A DNA stretch of 64,000 bases from CAWGOF01 sp963824225 (GCA_963824225.1 CAWGOF010000003.1:2170001-2234000), one strand, 5' to 3'. Counted from the stretch's first letter, positions 17,934 to 26,501 are shown. Translations and numbers: made by a program. The notes: generated from the sequence alone by a model not told the origin.

Positions 17934-18347
17934 ATGACACCGTTCGAGACACCACTGATCAAGCAGGACGTCTGGTTACGCCTCCAGTTCCACGATCGAA
18001 CCGTCCGCTTGCTCGACTATCTCGCGGGGCGTCATGAGAAGCCCGTAACCCTCGGGCGCGCCGCGTCCGCCGCGGGCATGGAGCGAACGGCGTTCTCACG
18101 CTTCTTCCGGCAACGCATCGGGCTACGCTTTTCCGAGTTCCTGCGCGCCTATCGTGTGGCGCTCGCGATCCGAGAGATGGAGCATCACGATCGCTCGGTC
18201 TCCGAAGTCGCCCATGGACTCGGCTACCACTGCGTCGAGACGTTCGAGCGTGACTTCAGGCGGATGACCGCCACGTGCCCGACGTCCTACCGGACCCGGC
18301 TCTACCTCCAGACGGGCATCGCTCCACGGCGCGCCTCGTCCGAATAG
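17934..18347 (+). CDS. Small AraC-family transcriptional regulator (DNA-binding domain only)
   Basis: 137 residues: essentially a two-HTH AraC/XylS domain with no ligand domain. First HTH VTLGRAASAAGMERTAFSRF, second VSEVAHGLGYHCVETFERDF, closing with the usual MTATCPTSYR (family pattern GxSPxxYR). It is the first gene of the exosortase H cluster and faces the same way. The sequence TGGCAACT occurs upstream of it (17904-17911) and again upstream of the next gene (18360-18367), a candidate recognition element. The assignment to the cluster is contextual. Confidence 0.8.
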   Translation: MTPFETPLIKQDVWLRLQFHDRTVRLLDYLAGRHEKPVTLGRAASAAGMERTAFSRFFRQRIGLRFSEFLRAYRVALAIREMEHHDRSVSEVAHGLGYHCVETFERDFRRMTATCPTSYRTRLYLQTGIAPRRASSE

Positions 18348-18390
18348 ACCGACATCCGTTGGCAACTGTTCGACAGGCGTTTGCCGGCGC

Positions 18391-18419
18391 TTGTCCCAGA
18401 CCCGTCACCACGCTACACG
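18391..18419 (+). promoter_or_regulatory. Candidate promoter (TTGTCC-N17-TACACG) of the exported-protein gene
   Basis: TTGTCC at 18391-18396, 17-nt spacer, TACACG at 18414-18419, then a leader with GGGAAGGAGGT before ATG 18460. TGGCAACT lies 24 nt upstream of the -35, where an AraC-type activator could bind. Confidence 0.4.
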
Positions 18420-18459
18420 AAGGTCATCGCTGCCGGGGGACGCGGGAAGGAGGTCTGAA

Positions 18460-19626
18460 ATGAGCCGCTCCGGGAGGTGCCTCGATGTCGTCGTCTTCGT
18501 CAGTCTCCTCGTGGGGCACCCCACGCTGGTCCTTGCGCAGACCGCTTCGGAGCATTTCCCCAACGACGACGGCGGTGCCAACGTGCAGGTGAACGGCACG
18601 CTCGAGCTGACGCTCAAGGAGCAGGGCATCGGTGCCCCGATCAAAGCGACGGCCACCTTGACGATCGGCGAGACGGGACAGCAGGTCGCCGTCGATGCGG
18701 CAAGACAGCTGTGCCTCGCGGCGTCCACCGGTCCGGTGGCGATGGTCTGCGACGACCCCACCTGCACGTTTCCGATCGGGTTGAGCAAGAGCATCACCTG
18801 TACGAAGGGTGACACGGGGTTCTCGCTCACCCGGCTCAACACGCAAGTCAGCTTCACCGTGGCCCCGACGGGAGCGAGCAAGATCCAGGCGCTGAATTGC
18901 CGCACATCGTCGGGAAACACACACGGAGACGATTTGCTGGAGCGCGTCTTCGTGAGCGTGGAGCCGAACGGTGTCCACGGAACCGTCGCGTTCCGCGTGC
19001 ACCACGTTCAGGGCGGCCAAAACCCTCGGGCGTTCACCGTCAACACGACCGGACTCTCGGATCAGGCCCTGCACGATGCCATCGCGGCCGGATACAACAA
19101 CCTGGGCTTGGGCCTTCACGCGGTCACCCGCACGCCAGCGTCCTGCTTGCTGTCCGCCGCTCCGGAGACGATCCCGGGGCACTTCGCGGAGATCACCTAT
19201 TCGCCCGCAACGCAGTCGACGATCCTGGACTTCGAGGTCGACGGGCTCCGAACCGGGAATCTGGTGGGCCAGCGAATCACGATCGAAACCTCCGGCCCGC
19301 CCGACCCGACGCCGTCACAGTGTCCGGTCGACGACCTCCTCTACGGCGGTGACAAGGCGACGATGACGTGGAGCTTCCCCGCATCGGGCTGCGATCTACC
19401 CGCGAGCTTCGACGTGGTTCGGGCCGACCTCGACTGCCGCTGCAGCGCGTGCGCCACGTGCCTCGGGAACGACGGCCCCGACACGATCGCCGACGCGACC
19501 GTTCCGGACCCCGACCGCGGCTTCTGGTACCTGGCGCGAGTGAGCGGCGGAACGTGGAACGGTCCGGGGACGAGTCAGAAGTCGGACTACGACGTCGCGC
19601 CCCTGGCGCCGACGTGCGTGCCCTGA
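18460..19626 (+). CDS. Exported protein of the exosortase H cluster, no sorting tail
   Basis: 388 residues, ATG with a near-perfect AAGGAGGT. Signal peptide ending LVLAQ. The region around residues 30-260 is paralogous to the next gene: both have a SEHFPND start, a GNTHG...DLL block (SSGNTHGDDLLERV) followed by PNG.HG, and FTVNTTGLSDQALHDAI. The C-terminal 100 residues form a different, Cys-containing, FN3-like module (KATMTWSFPASGCDLP, ending GFWYLARVSGG) that resembles the end of the BNR protein at 39.7 kb. No WG motif, hydrophobic helix or Arg tail is present, so it is not an exosortase substrate by itself. Function unknown. Confidence 0.65.
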   Translation: MSRSGRCLDVVVFVSLLVGHPTLVLAQTASEHFPNDDGGANVQVNGTLELTLKEQGIGAPIKATATLTIGETGQQVAVDAARQLCLAASTGPVAMVCDDPTCTFPIGLSKSITCTKGDTGFSLTRLNTQVSFTVAPTGASKIQALNCRTSSGNTHGDDLLERVFVSVEPNGVHGTVAFRVHHVQGGQNPRAFTVNTTGLSDQALHDAIAAGYNNLGLGLHAVTRTPASCLLSAAPETIPGHFAEITYSPATQSTILDFEVDGLRTGNLVGQRITIETSGPPDPTPSQCPVDDLLYGGDKATMTWSFPASGCDLPASFDVVRADLDCRCSACATCLGNDGPDTIADATVPDPDRGFWYLARVSGGTWNGPGTSQKSDYDVAPLAPTCVP

Positions 19627-19641
19627 AGGAGGGGCTTCAAG

Positions 19642-20574
19642 ATGGTCGGAACAACGAAGGCTCTCGGTCTCGCGGTCGCGGCGCTCGTCTTCGCGGCGCA
19701 ACTGACACGGGTCGCTGCGGCGCCACCAGGCGGGGTGTCGGAGCATTTCCCGAATGACGGCGAGTGCGGCGGACCTCTGTGCAACGTGGACTCACCCTGC
19801 GTCGGCTGCGGACCGACGGCACTCGATCTGAGACTCGCTGTCGCGGGGATGGGGGCTCCGCTCGCGACCACCGTGGCCTTGACGGCCCTCGACACCGGAG
19901 CTGTGGTTGCCGACAACGCCGCGACCGCCCTGTGCACGGCTGCCGTTACCGCAGGATGGGCTTGCGGCGGGGGCTGCGCCTTCCCATCGCCGCTCCTGTC
20001 GTGCACGAACGCCGGAAAGCAGATCGACTTCAGCCAGAGCTCCTTCTCGTTCAGCGTCGTTCCAGGGAACGCGAGCACGAAGATCGCGAGCCTGCACACG
20101 AAGACGACCGCGGGCAACACGCACGGCCCCGACCTCCTGACCCGTGTGCTTCTCCGCGTCAACCCGAACGGCCAGCACGGAAACGTGCTCCTCAAGGCGA
20201 CCGGAGCGCCGGGCCCGGGCCCCAATCCGTTCACCGTCAACACGACGGGCTTGAGCGACCAGGCATTGCACGAAGCGATCCGCCAAGGGTTCGCCGCAAT
20301 GGGTATCACACCGGTCCTGCACCCAGGCTCCGACAGCGTTCTGTCGGTCGCCCCGGCGAACTTCAACGGCCATTTCGTCGAGATCTCCTATCCCGCGAGC
20401 GTCACGGAGTTCGAGGTGAATGGACGGCCGGGCCAGATTCTCACCACGGAGACAACCGATCCGACCAGTCTCGCGGTTCCGGCGCTCGGCGCGTGGGGCG
20501 CGGCGATGCTGGTCGCGATCCTCCTGCTCAGCACGTGGATGGCCCGCCGGCGTCATGGACACCAGCCGACATAG
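19642..20574 (+). CDS. Exosortase H substrate: exported protein with VPALGAWG (IPTL-CTERM-like) sorting tail
   Basis: 310 residues; ATG with AAGGAGGGG 9 nt upstream. Signal peptide LGLAVAALVFAAQLTRVAAA. Middle region paralogous to the upstream gene (SEHFPND; TTAGNTHGPDLLTRV; FTVNTTGLSDQALHEAI). The C-terminus from about residue 279 is a three-part sorting signal: VPALGAWG, a helix AAMLVAILLLSTWM, and ARRRHGHQ. This matches the IPTLxxWG-type tail recognised by XrtH, which is encoded 0.6 kb downstream. The predicted fate is transport by Sec, tail cleavage and surface or matrix delivery. The molecular function of the body is unknown. Confidence 0.78.
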   Translation: MVGTTKALGLAVAALVFAAQLTRVAAAPPGGVSEHFPNDGECGGPLCNVDSPCVGCGPTALDLRLAVAGMGAPLATTVALTALDTGAVVADNAATALCTAAVTAGWACGGGCAFPSPLLSCTNAGKQIDFSQSSFSFSVVPGNASTKIASLHTKTTAGNTHGPDLLTRVLLRVNPNGQHGNVLLKATGAPGPGPNPFTVNTTGLSDQALHEAIRQGFAAMGITPVLHPGSDSVLSVAPANFNGHFVEISYPASVTEFEVNGRPGQILTTETTDPTSLAVPALGAWGAAMLVAILLLSTWMARRRHGHQPT

Positions 20575-21217
20575 CTCACGCCTGACGATCCGTCGCGTGC
20601 TCTGGTTCGGGCTGCAGCTCGTGCCCCTGTTCGTCGTGTTCCTCTGGCTCTACCCCAAGCTGTACCCGGTCTACTCGGGCTGGGTCGTGGCCGGTGTCAA
20701 CGCCGGTTACCGCGCGGGGTCGGTGCCGCTCGAGGTTCGCGCCGAACGGGGGGGTGGAGACTTGAGCGCCTATGTCTCGCTGCCGGACGGCGGGTCCGCG
20801 CTCCTGGTCACCGATCACACCCCGGAGAACGTGCTTCTCGGTCTGCTGCTGTTGCCCACGCTGGTGCTGGCGACCCCGATCGCGCTGAGCAAGCGAGTGT
20901 CGCTGTTGCTCGTCGGCCTGGCTCTGATGTACGTCCTGCACGTCGCGTGCGTGGGGCTCTTCTTCCACGAGCTGCTGCGGCTCCGGCGTGGCCAAACCGG
21001 GCCGTTCTCGAACTGGGCGCTCGCGTGGATCCTGACGAGCGGCCAGACCGGCTCCCTCGTGCTCTGGACACTGCTGACTGGCGGTTACTGGTTCCCGGGA
21101 GCGCTGGGGGCGATCCGCTTTCGCGGGAAGAACCCTGTCCCGCGCAACGCGGCCTGTCCCTGCGGCTCGGGGCGCAAGCACAAGCACTGCCGTGGCGGGG
21201 TGGGCGTCCGATGTTGA
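20555..21217 (+). CDS. Membrane protein with C-terminal SEC-C motif, XrtH-associated
   Basis: 220 residues, overlapping the substrate gene by 20 nt and xrtH by 7 nt (ATGTTGA), so all three are probably translationally coupled. One N-terminal membrane segment (LWFGLQLVPLFVVFLWLY), an approximately 70-residue extracytoplasmic part, then three further segments (LLGLLLLPTLVLATPIAL, SLLLVGLALMYVLHVACVG, a third near residue 165). The last 30 residues are a zinc-binding SEC-C motif, NAACPCGSGRKHKHC, which in SecA binds zinc and SecB or ribosomes. I recall membrane proteins annotated as exosortase H-associated beside xrtH elsewhere. A role coupling secretion to sorting is inference. Confidence 0.65.
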   Translation: MDTSRHSSRLTIRRVLWFGLQLVPLFVVFLWLYPKLYPVYSGWVVAGVNAGYRAGSVPLEVRAERGGGDLSAYVSLPDGGSALLVTDHTPENVLLGLLLLPTLVLATPIALSKRVSLLLVGLALMYVLHVACVGLFFHELLRLRRGQTGPFSNWALAWILTSGQTGSLVLWTLLTGGYWFPGALGAIRFRGKNPVPRNAACPCGSGRKHKHCRGGVGVRC

Positions 21218-21720
21218 GCGACCGGCTGTGGGCGGGTTGGGATCGCAATCGGCCGATGTTGCGCTACTGGCTGATCTTTGTCGTCCTGCTCGGCGCATTT
21301 CACGCGTCCCTCACCGTGGGCGAGCCGTTCTGGCGCGCGCTCGATGCGGGAACGGCCAGCCTGATGGCCTGGTGCCTGTCGTTCCTCGGGCACGGAGCGA
21401 GTGCGCATCGCGCCGTGGTGACTTCGTCGCTCTGCTCCGTGACGATCATTCACGAGTGCACGGCGGTGCATCCGATCGCCATCTTCGCCGCGGCGGTCAT
21501 CGCCTACCCGCTCTCGTGGACGGCGCGCCTGATGGGGATCGCCATCGGCGTTCCGACCCTCTTGGTCATCAACCAGGTTCGGCTCGTCAGCCTGTGCTAC
21601 ATCGGCCGCTGGTATCCGGCGAGCTTCGAGCCCGCCCATCTCCTGGTCTGGCAGTCGCTGATCGTGCTCCTGACGGCCCTGCTGTTCGTGGGCTGGATCT
21701 TCCTGACCACGCGGCGGTAG
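21211..21720 (+). CDS. xrtH: Exosortase H (XrtH)
   Basis: Inner-membrane cysteine transpeptidase of the exosortase/archaeosortase superfamily, cleaving C-terminal sorting tails outside the membrane. 169 residues, the short XrtH size, with about five hydrophobic segments. The catalytic triad expected for the family is visible: Cys83 in HECTAVHP, Arg124 in NQVRLVSL, His143 in FEPAHLLVWQ. Two genes in the same cluster encode proteins with VPxxxWG tails, the signal type paired with XrtH. The start at 21211 overlaps the upstream stop. Family assignment is strong; subfamily H rests on size and substrate type. Confidence 0.85.
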   Translation: MLSDRLWAGWDRNRPMLRYWLIFVVLLGAFHASLTVGEPFWRALDAGTASLMAWCLSFLGHGASAHRAVVTSSLCSVTIIHECTAVHPIAIFAAAVIAYPLSWTARLMGIAIGVPTLLVINQVRLVSLCYIGRWYPASFEPAHLLVWQSLIVLLTALLFVGWIFLTTRR

Positions 21721-21747
21721 TCCTGACGTACGAGAGCGGAGGAGCTC

Positions 21748-22548
21748 ATGTCACGATCTTTCGCGCATCGAGCCGTGTTGGTTCTGGTCGTCGTCTGGTC
21801 CGTATCTCGAGCGAACACGCTGGGCCAGGGTTGCCCGACCGGGATGGGTGTCTGTCCGAGCGAAGACGCGGATTGCACGACGGACGACGGTCAGGAAGGG
21901 TTCTGCCACACGACGTACCTCATACCGCCCAGCTCGAGCCCGTTCTGCGATTGTCAGCCCGTGGGGAACTCGAACGACCCAGACCTCCACATACCCTTCT
22001 ACCGAACTTTTCTCGAGGATGACGTGCAGCTGAGCGCGGCGGGAAACATTCAACCCGGTGCCAACGTCCACCTCACCGGGAACCTGCCGGCTCAGATGAC
22101 GCTGATCAAGGGAGACACGTCCCAGAGCGTCGCGCTGTCCAGCGCCAGCCTGGATATCCAGATCGACTCGACCATCGACGGCACCGGACGTTCGACGTAC
22201 GTCGTCACCGGCGGGAGCGGACAGTTCCATCCGTACGTGTTCGCTGGGCAGCCAATCGGCTCGTCGAGTTTCGTGGTCGAGCGTGGAAACGGTTGGATCC
22301 GCTGGGCCGACGGGGTCCTGTGGGGCTCGCTGCGGATCCGGACGTCCGTGGCCGGGTTCGCGGACGTCGTGGCGACCGCCATCGGTCCGGGCAGCGTGAA
22401 TCTCGCCACGGACGTCGTGACCCTCGACCCACGCGACGCCGCCGTCGAACTATCCGCGCCGTTCGTCCCCGCGATCTCCCCCTGGGGGATCGGTGCGCTC
22501 CTGCTGCTCGTCCTCGCCGCGGCAGCGCTGCGGCTGCGGCGCCCCTGA
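21748..22548 (+). CDS. Second exosortase H substrate: exported Cys-rich protein with VPAISPWG sorting tail
   Basis: 266 residues, GGAGGAG before the ATG and 27 nt after xrtH. Signal peptide SFAHRAVLVLVVVWSVS. The N-terminal 60 residues of the mature chain hold six to seven cysteines (GCPTGMGVCPSEDADCTT, then FCHTTY and FCDCQP), suggesting a disulfide knot. A beta-rich region follows. From residue 240: VPAISPWG, hydrophobic IGALLLLVLAAAAL, and RLRRP, a complete IPTL-CTERM-like tail. It shares no clear body homology with the substrate at 19642, so XrtH here serves at least two unrelated proteins. Confidence 0.75.
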   Translation: MSRSFAHRAVLVLVVVWSVSRANTLGQGCPTGMGVCPSEDADCTTDDGQEGFCHTTYLIPPSSSPFCDCQPVGNSNDPDLHIPFYRTFLEDDVQLSAAGNIQPGANVHLTGNLPAQMTLIKGDTSQSVALSSASLDIQIDSTIDGTGRSTYVVTGGSGQFHPYVFAGQPIGSSSFVVERGNGWIRWADGVLWGSLRIRTSVAGFADVVATAIGPGSVNLATDVVTLDPRDAAVELSAPFVPAISPWGIGALLLLVLAAAALRLRRP

Positions 22549-22558
22549 CCCCGACGGA

Positions 22559-23453
22559 CTAGGCGCGCACCGCCTCCGCCGGGAACTCGACCTTCGTGCC
22601 CTCGCGCACCCGGATCTCGCGGAACGCGTCGGTCAGCTCGCGCGTCATCACACCCGGCTTGCCGGTCCCGATCGCCCGGCCGTCGATCTGCACGACCGGC
22701 ACGATCTCGGCCCCGGTGCCGGTCAGGAAGCACTCGTTCGCGTTGTACAGATCGTACATGCCGAGCACCGTCTCCTTGCAGTTCAGCCCGCGATCCCGGG
22801 CCAGGCCGAGCACGGCGCCCCGCGTCACACCAGGCAGCGCGCCCTCGGTCAGCCGCGGTGTGACCAGGTCGCTGTTCTTGAGGATGAAGATGTTCTCCGC
22901 CGTGCACTCGGCGACGCGGCCCCACTGATTGAGCATGATCGCCTCGGGGACGCCGGCACGCTTGGCCTCGAGCTTGGCCAGGATATTGTTCAGGTAGTTC
23001 AGGGACTTGATCCGCGGATCGAGGCACTCCATCGGGATGCGCCGCGTGCTGGCCGTGATGAGCGGGATCCCGTCCTCGTAATACTTCTTCGGGTACAGCG
23101 CGATCGTGGTCACGATGATGAACACGGTCGAGCGCTTGCACGTGCTGGGATCGATGCCCAGGTCACCCACGCCGCGCGTGATGACCAGGCGGATATACGC
23201 GTCGCGCTTGCGGTTCGCCGCGACCGTCTCGACCGTCGCGCGCTCGAGCTCGTCCGCGTTCATCGGCACGTCGAGCCAGATCGTCTTCGCCGACTCGTAC
23301 AGCCGCTCGATGTGCTCCGCGCAGACGGAAAATGTTCCCGTCGTACACCCGGATCCCCTCGAACACACCGTCGCCGTACAGGAGCCCGTGATCGAACACG
23401 GAGATCTTCGCGTCCTCGCGTGGAACCAGCTTGCCGTCGATGTAGATCAGCAT
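22559..23453 (-). CDS. ilvE: Branched-chain amino acid aminotransferase (class IV PLP enzyme), one frameshift
   Basis: Fold-type IV aminotransferase, last step of Val/Leu/Ile synthesis. Seen: MLIYIDGKLVPREDAKISVF, FDHGLLYGDGVFEGIR, the PLP lysine in RIKSLNYLNNILAK, MLNQWGRVAECTAENIF, TEGALPGVTRG, and TGTGAEIVPVVQIDGR. The frame breaks near 23319 where one extra base separates NIFRLR from EHIERLYESAK; the corrected length is 297 residues. It overlaps pdxT by 7 nt and closes the PLP-synthesis operon, so a PLP-dependent enzyme is cotranscribed with its cofactor pathway. A D-amino-acid transaminase is possible but the length and motifs favour IlvE. Confidence 0.88.
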
Positions 23454-24064
23454 GTCGCTCTCCGGGCCTCGACCAGCTCGGCCTCGGCCGTTTCGGACCC
23501 CCGTACCAGCGCCAGGAACCGGGCCTGGAGCCGCCTGTCGTCGGTCAGCTCCGGATGGAACGTCGCGGCGAGGACGCGCCCCTGGCGCACGAGCACGGGC
23601 TCACCGTCGAGCCGTGCCAGGATTTCGACTCCCGCACCGACGCGGACGAGCCGCGGGGCGCGGATGAACACCGCGGGCAGCGGCACCGCATCGCCGGCCA
23701 ACGCCAGCTCGGTCTCGAACGAATCGACCTGTCGGCCGAACGCGTTGCGCCGAACGGTCACGTCGAGGAGACCGAGACTCGGCTGAACCGGATCGAGCAC
23801 GTCACGCGCCAGCAGGATCGCCCCGGCGCACGTCCCGAGGATCGCTCCGCCCCGAGCGTCGAACGTCCGCAGGGCCTCGAACCACGGCCCGTCGGCCATC
23901 AGGTTGAGGAGCGTCGTGCTCTCCCCGCCCGGAACGACGAGTCCGTCGATCGACGCCAGCTCGGCGGCGCGCCGCACCTCGACCGTCTCGGCTCCGACCT
24001 GGCCGAGTGCCGCGGCATGGGCCGCGAAGTCTCCTTGCAGCGCAAGCACACCGATGCGTGGCAT
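23447..24064 (-). CDS. pdxT: Pyridoxal 5'-phosphate synthase glutaminase subunit
   Basis: Glutaminase of the R5P-dependent (DXP-independent) PLP synthase; feeds ammonia to PdxS in a 12+12 complex. 205 residues. GVLALQGDFAAHAAAL, oxyanion-loop VVPGGESTTL, nucleophile Cys79 in ILGTCAGAILLA, and His170/Glu172 in FHPEL. The ATG shares its A with the last base of the pdxS stop (TGATG). No frame breaks. Confidence 0.95.
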   Translation of the reverse strand: MPRIGVLALQGDFAAHAAALGQVGAETVEVRRAAELASIDGLVVPGGESTTLLNLMADGPWFEALRTFDARGGAILGTCAGAILLARDVLDPVQPSLGLLDVTVRRNAFGRQVDSFETELALAGDAVPLPAVFIRAPRLVRVGAGVEILARLDGEPVLVRQGRVLAATFHPELTDDRRLQARFLALVRGSETAEAELVEARRATC

Positions 24065-24957
24065 CACCAACCCCGCTTCTGCAGCAGCTCGCCCTCGGGG
24101 ATCGTCGAGGTCTCGATCCCGTCCATCGCCTTCCCCAGGCCGCGTGACACGTCGAGCACGACCTTGGCGTCGCGGAAATGGGTCACCGCGCGGACAATTG
24201 CGCGCCCGCGACGCGCCGGATCGGACGACTTGAAGATCCCCGATCCGACGAACACCGCCTCGGCCCCGAGCTGCATCATCAGCGCCGCGTCGGCGGGCGT
24301 CGCGATTCCGCCCGCGGCGAAGTTCGGCACCGGTAGCTTGCCCGCGTCGGCGACGAGGCCGCACGAGCTCGTACGGCGCGCCGAGCTGCTTGGCCTCGGC
24401 CATCAGCTCCTCCGGACCGAGGATCGTCAGGCGCCGGATGCCGCCCTGCACCGCGCGCATGTGCCGCACGGCCTCGACGATGTTGCCCGTGCCGGCCTCG
24501 CCCTTCGTCCGCATCATCGCCGCGCCCTCGCCGATGCGCCGCAGCGCCTCGCCCGAGGTCCCGGCAGCCGCACACGAACGGCACGCGGAACGCGTGCTTG
24601 TCCACGTGGTGCTCCTCGTCGGCGGGCGTGAGCACCTCGCTCTCGTCGATGTAGTCGACGCCCAGCGCCTCGAGCAGCTGCGCCTCGGCGAAGTGGCCGA
24701 TGCGGCACTTGGCCATGACCGGAATCGACACCGCCTCCATGATCTCGTCGATCTTCGCCGGATCGGCCATGCGGGCGACGCCGCCTTCCTTGCGGATGTC
24801 GGCCGGCACGCGCTCGAGCGCCATCACCGCCACCGCGCCCGCGTCCTCGCGCGATGCGCGCCTGCTCGGCGGTCGTGACGTCCATGATCACGCCGCCCTT
24901 GAGCATCTCGGCGAGACCCGTCTTGAGCTTCCGCGTTCCGGTGTGCGTGTCCGACAT
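24064..24957 (-). CDS. pdxS: Pyridoxal 5'-phosphate synthase lyase subunit (three frameshifts)
   Basis: TIM-barrel synthase forming PLP from ribose-5-phosphate, glyceraldehyde-3-phosphate and ammonia. Blocks in order: LKTGLAEMLKGGVIMDV, VMALERVPADIRKEGGVARM, MAKCRIGHFAEAQLLEALG, DESEVLTPADEEHHVDKH, TKGEAGTGNIVEAVRHMR, PNFAAGGIATPADAALMM, and AVFVGSGIFKSS. They occupy different frames, with breaks near 24853, 24560 and 24365. The first is one extra base. The protein is otherwise among the most conserved in bacteria, which argues for base errors. The start is 17 nt after the upstream regulator gene. Confidence 0.9.
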
Positions 24958-24974
24958 GGCCCACCTCCCTCGTG

Positions 24975-26501
24975 CTAGAGAATCGGAACCGCCTCGAGCG
25001 CGCGCTCGCGCGACTCGCGGTGACGATCGGGCGTTCGTTCGCGCAGCAGGTCGCCGAGCACGGCGACCCCGGCGCGGATCTGCTGCTCGGTGGCGGACGA
25101 GAACGTCAGGCGCAGCGTGTCCTTGCCCCCGCCGTTCACGTGGAACAGGCTGCCGCGTCCAACGAGGACGCCCCGGTCGCGTGCGGCGGCGAACAGCTCG
25201 TCCCCGTCGATCCCGGCGGGCAGCGTGACCCAGATGAACAGGCCGCCCGACGGCTTGGTCCAGCGCGTCCCCGTCGGCATGCTGTCGCGTAGCGCTGCGT
25301 CCATCGCGTCGCGCCGCGCGCGATACGCCGGCAGGATCCGCGTCAGGTGCTCGCCCTCGCCACCCGAGGCGAGGAATGCGTGCAGCGCGGCCTGGACCAG
25401 CGGGCTCGTCCCACAATCCTCGATCTGCTTGAGCGCCACGAGCCGCTCGAATACCGGCTCGGGGGCCACGATCCAGCCGACGCGGAGACCGGGGAGCAGC
25501 TTTTTCGAGTACGTGCTGACGTAGAGCACGCGCCGCCCGCGGTCGAGCGCGTGGAGGGTGGGCAGCTCGGCGCCGTCGAAGCGCAGGTCGCCGGCCCAGT
25601 CGTCCTCGACCACGAGCGCACCGAACCGCTCGGCGATCGCCAGGATCTCGCGCCGTCGCGCCTCGCCCATCACGCGCGCCGTGGGGTTGTGGAACGTCGG
25701 CTGCACGTAGAGCACACGCGGCCGGTGGCGCTCCATCGCCTGCGCCAGGAGGTCCGGTCGCAGCCCTTCCTCGTCGATCGGTACGCCGACGAGCCGGGCC
25801 CCGAGCGCGGACAGCACGCTGATCGCGCCGGTGTAGGTCGGGTCCTCGACGGCGACGGCGTCGCCCGGATCGAGGAGCGTGCGCAAGGCCAGCTCGAGCG
25901 CCTGCTGCGAGCCGTTCGTCACGAGCACCGTCGCCGCGTCGCACACGGAGCCGCGTTTGCGCATCCCCGCAGCCACCGTCTCGCGCAGCGGTCCGAAGCC
26001 TGCCGTCGGACCGTAGGACAGCGCCTCGACCGCGCGCTCGGCGAGCACCGTCTCGATCGCGCGGCGGAACGGCTCGACCGGCATCAGGTCGCCCGCCGGG
26101 TAGCTCCCCGCGAGCGAGATCCCCTCGTGCGAGGTCGCGACGCGATAGATCGCGAGCAGGCTCCCGACGCCCGGTCCTTCGACCGCGCGGGAAAACGCGC
26201 CGTACCACGGGTCGCGATCGACGGCCGGGGCGTCGGCACGCGGTCGGGCGCCGGCGAGGAACGTCCCGCGTCCGGTGTGGCCCGTGGCTTCGCCGGTCTC
26301 GACCAGGAGGTCGTAGGCCGCGACAACTGTGTTTCGATTGACGCTCAGAGCTTTCGCGAGATCCCGTGTCGGCGGAAGCCGGTCGCCGGGAGACAGCTTG
26401 CCCGTCCCGAGAGCAGCGCGGATCCCGTCGGCGATCTGTCGATAGACCGGCTCCGCAGCCTGGGGATCGATGGCCAAGTTTCCTAGAATGGTCGCCCGCA
26501 T
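24975..26501 (-). CDS. MocR/PdxR-type transcriptional regulator (GntR HTH fused to aminotransferase fold)
   Basis: 508 residues. N-terminal winged HTH of GntR type (residues about 12-80: EPVYRQIADGIRAAL, LPPTRDLAKALSVNRNTVV), then a fold-type I aminotransferase domain that senses PLP (VLVTNGSQQALELAL, PTFHNPTARVM, VVEDDWAGDLRF, the lysine in STYSKKLLPGLRVGW). ATG 26501 is preferred because it directly follows the promoter; longer starts would be upstream of it. The regulator is cotranscribed with pdxS, pdxT and ilvE, the arrangement known for PdxR. The flanking 13-bp inverted repeat is the likely operator. Activation or repression cannot be decided. Confidence 0.88.
   Translation of the reverse strand: MRATILGNLAIDPQAAEPVYRQIADGIRAALGTGKLSPGDRLPPTRDLAKALSVNRNTVVAAYDLLVETGEATGHTGRGTFLAGARPRADAPAVDRDPWYGAFSRAVEGPGVGSLLAIYRVATSHEGISLAGSYPAGDLMPVEPFRRAIETVLAERAVEALSYGPTAGFGPLRETVAAGMRKRGSVCDAATVLVTNGSQQALELALRTLLDPGDAVAVEDPTYTGAISVLSALGARLVGVPIDEEGLRPDLLAQAMERHRPRVLYVQPTFHNPTARVMGEARRREILAIAERFGALVVEDDWAGDLRFDGAELPTLHALDRGRRVLYVSTYSKKLLPGLRVGWIVAPEPVFERLVALKQIEDCGTSPLVQAALHAFLASGGEGEHLTRILPAYRARRDAMDAALRDSMPTGTRWTKPSGGLFIWVTLPAGIDGDELFAAARDRGVLVGRGSLFHVNGGGKDTLRLTFSSATEQQIRAGVAVLGDLLRERTPDRHRESRERALEAVPIL

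Noticed and set aside
18460..19626. Third exosortase substrate in the cluster
   Set aside because: The C-terminus lacks the WG motif, hydrophobic helix and Arg cluster.
22559..26501. True gene decay of the PLP operon
   Set aside because: pdxT and the regulator are intact and pdxS/ilvE motifs are fully conserved apart from one-base shifts.
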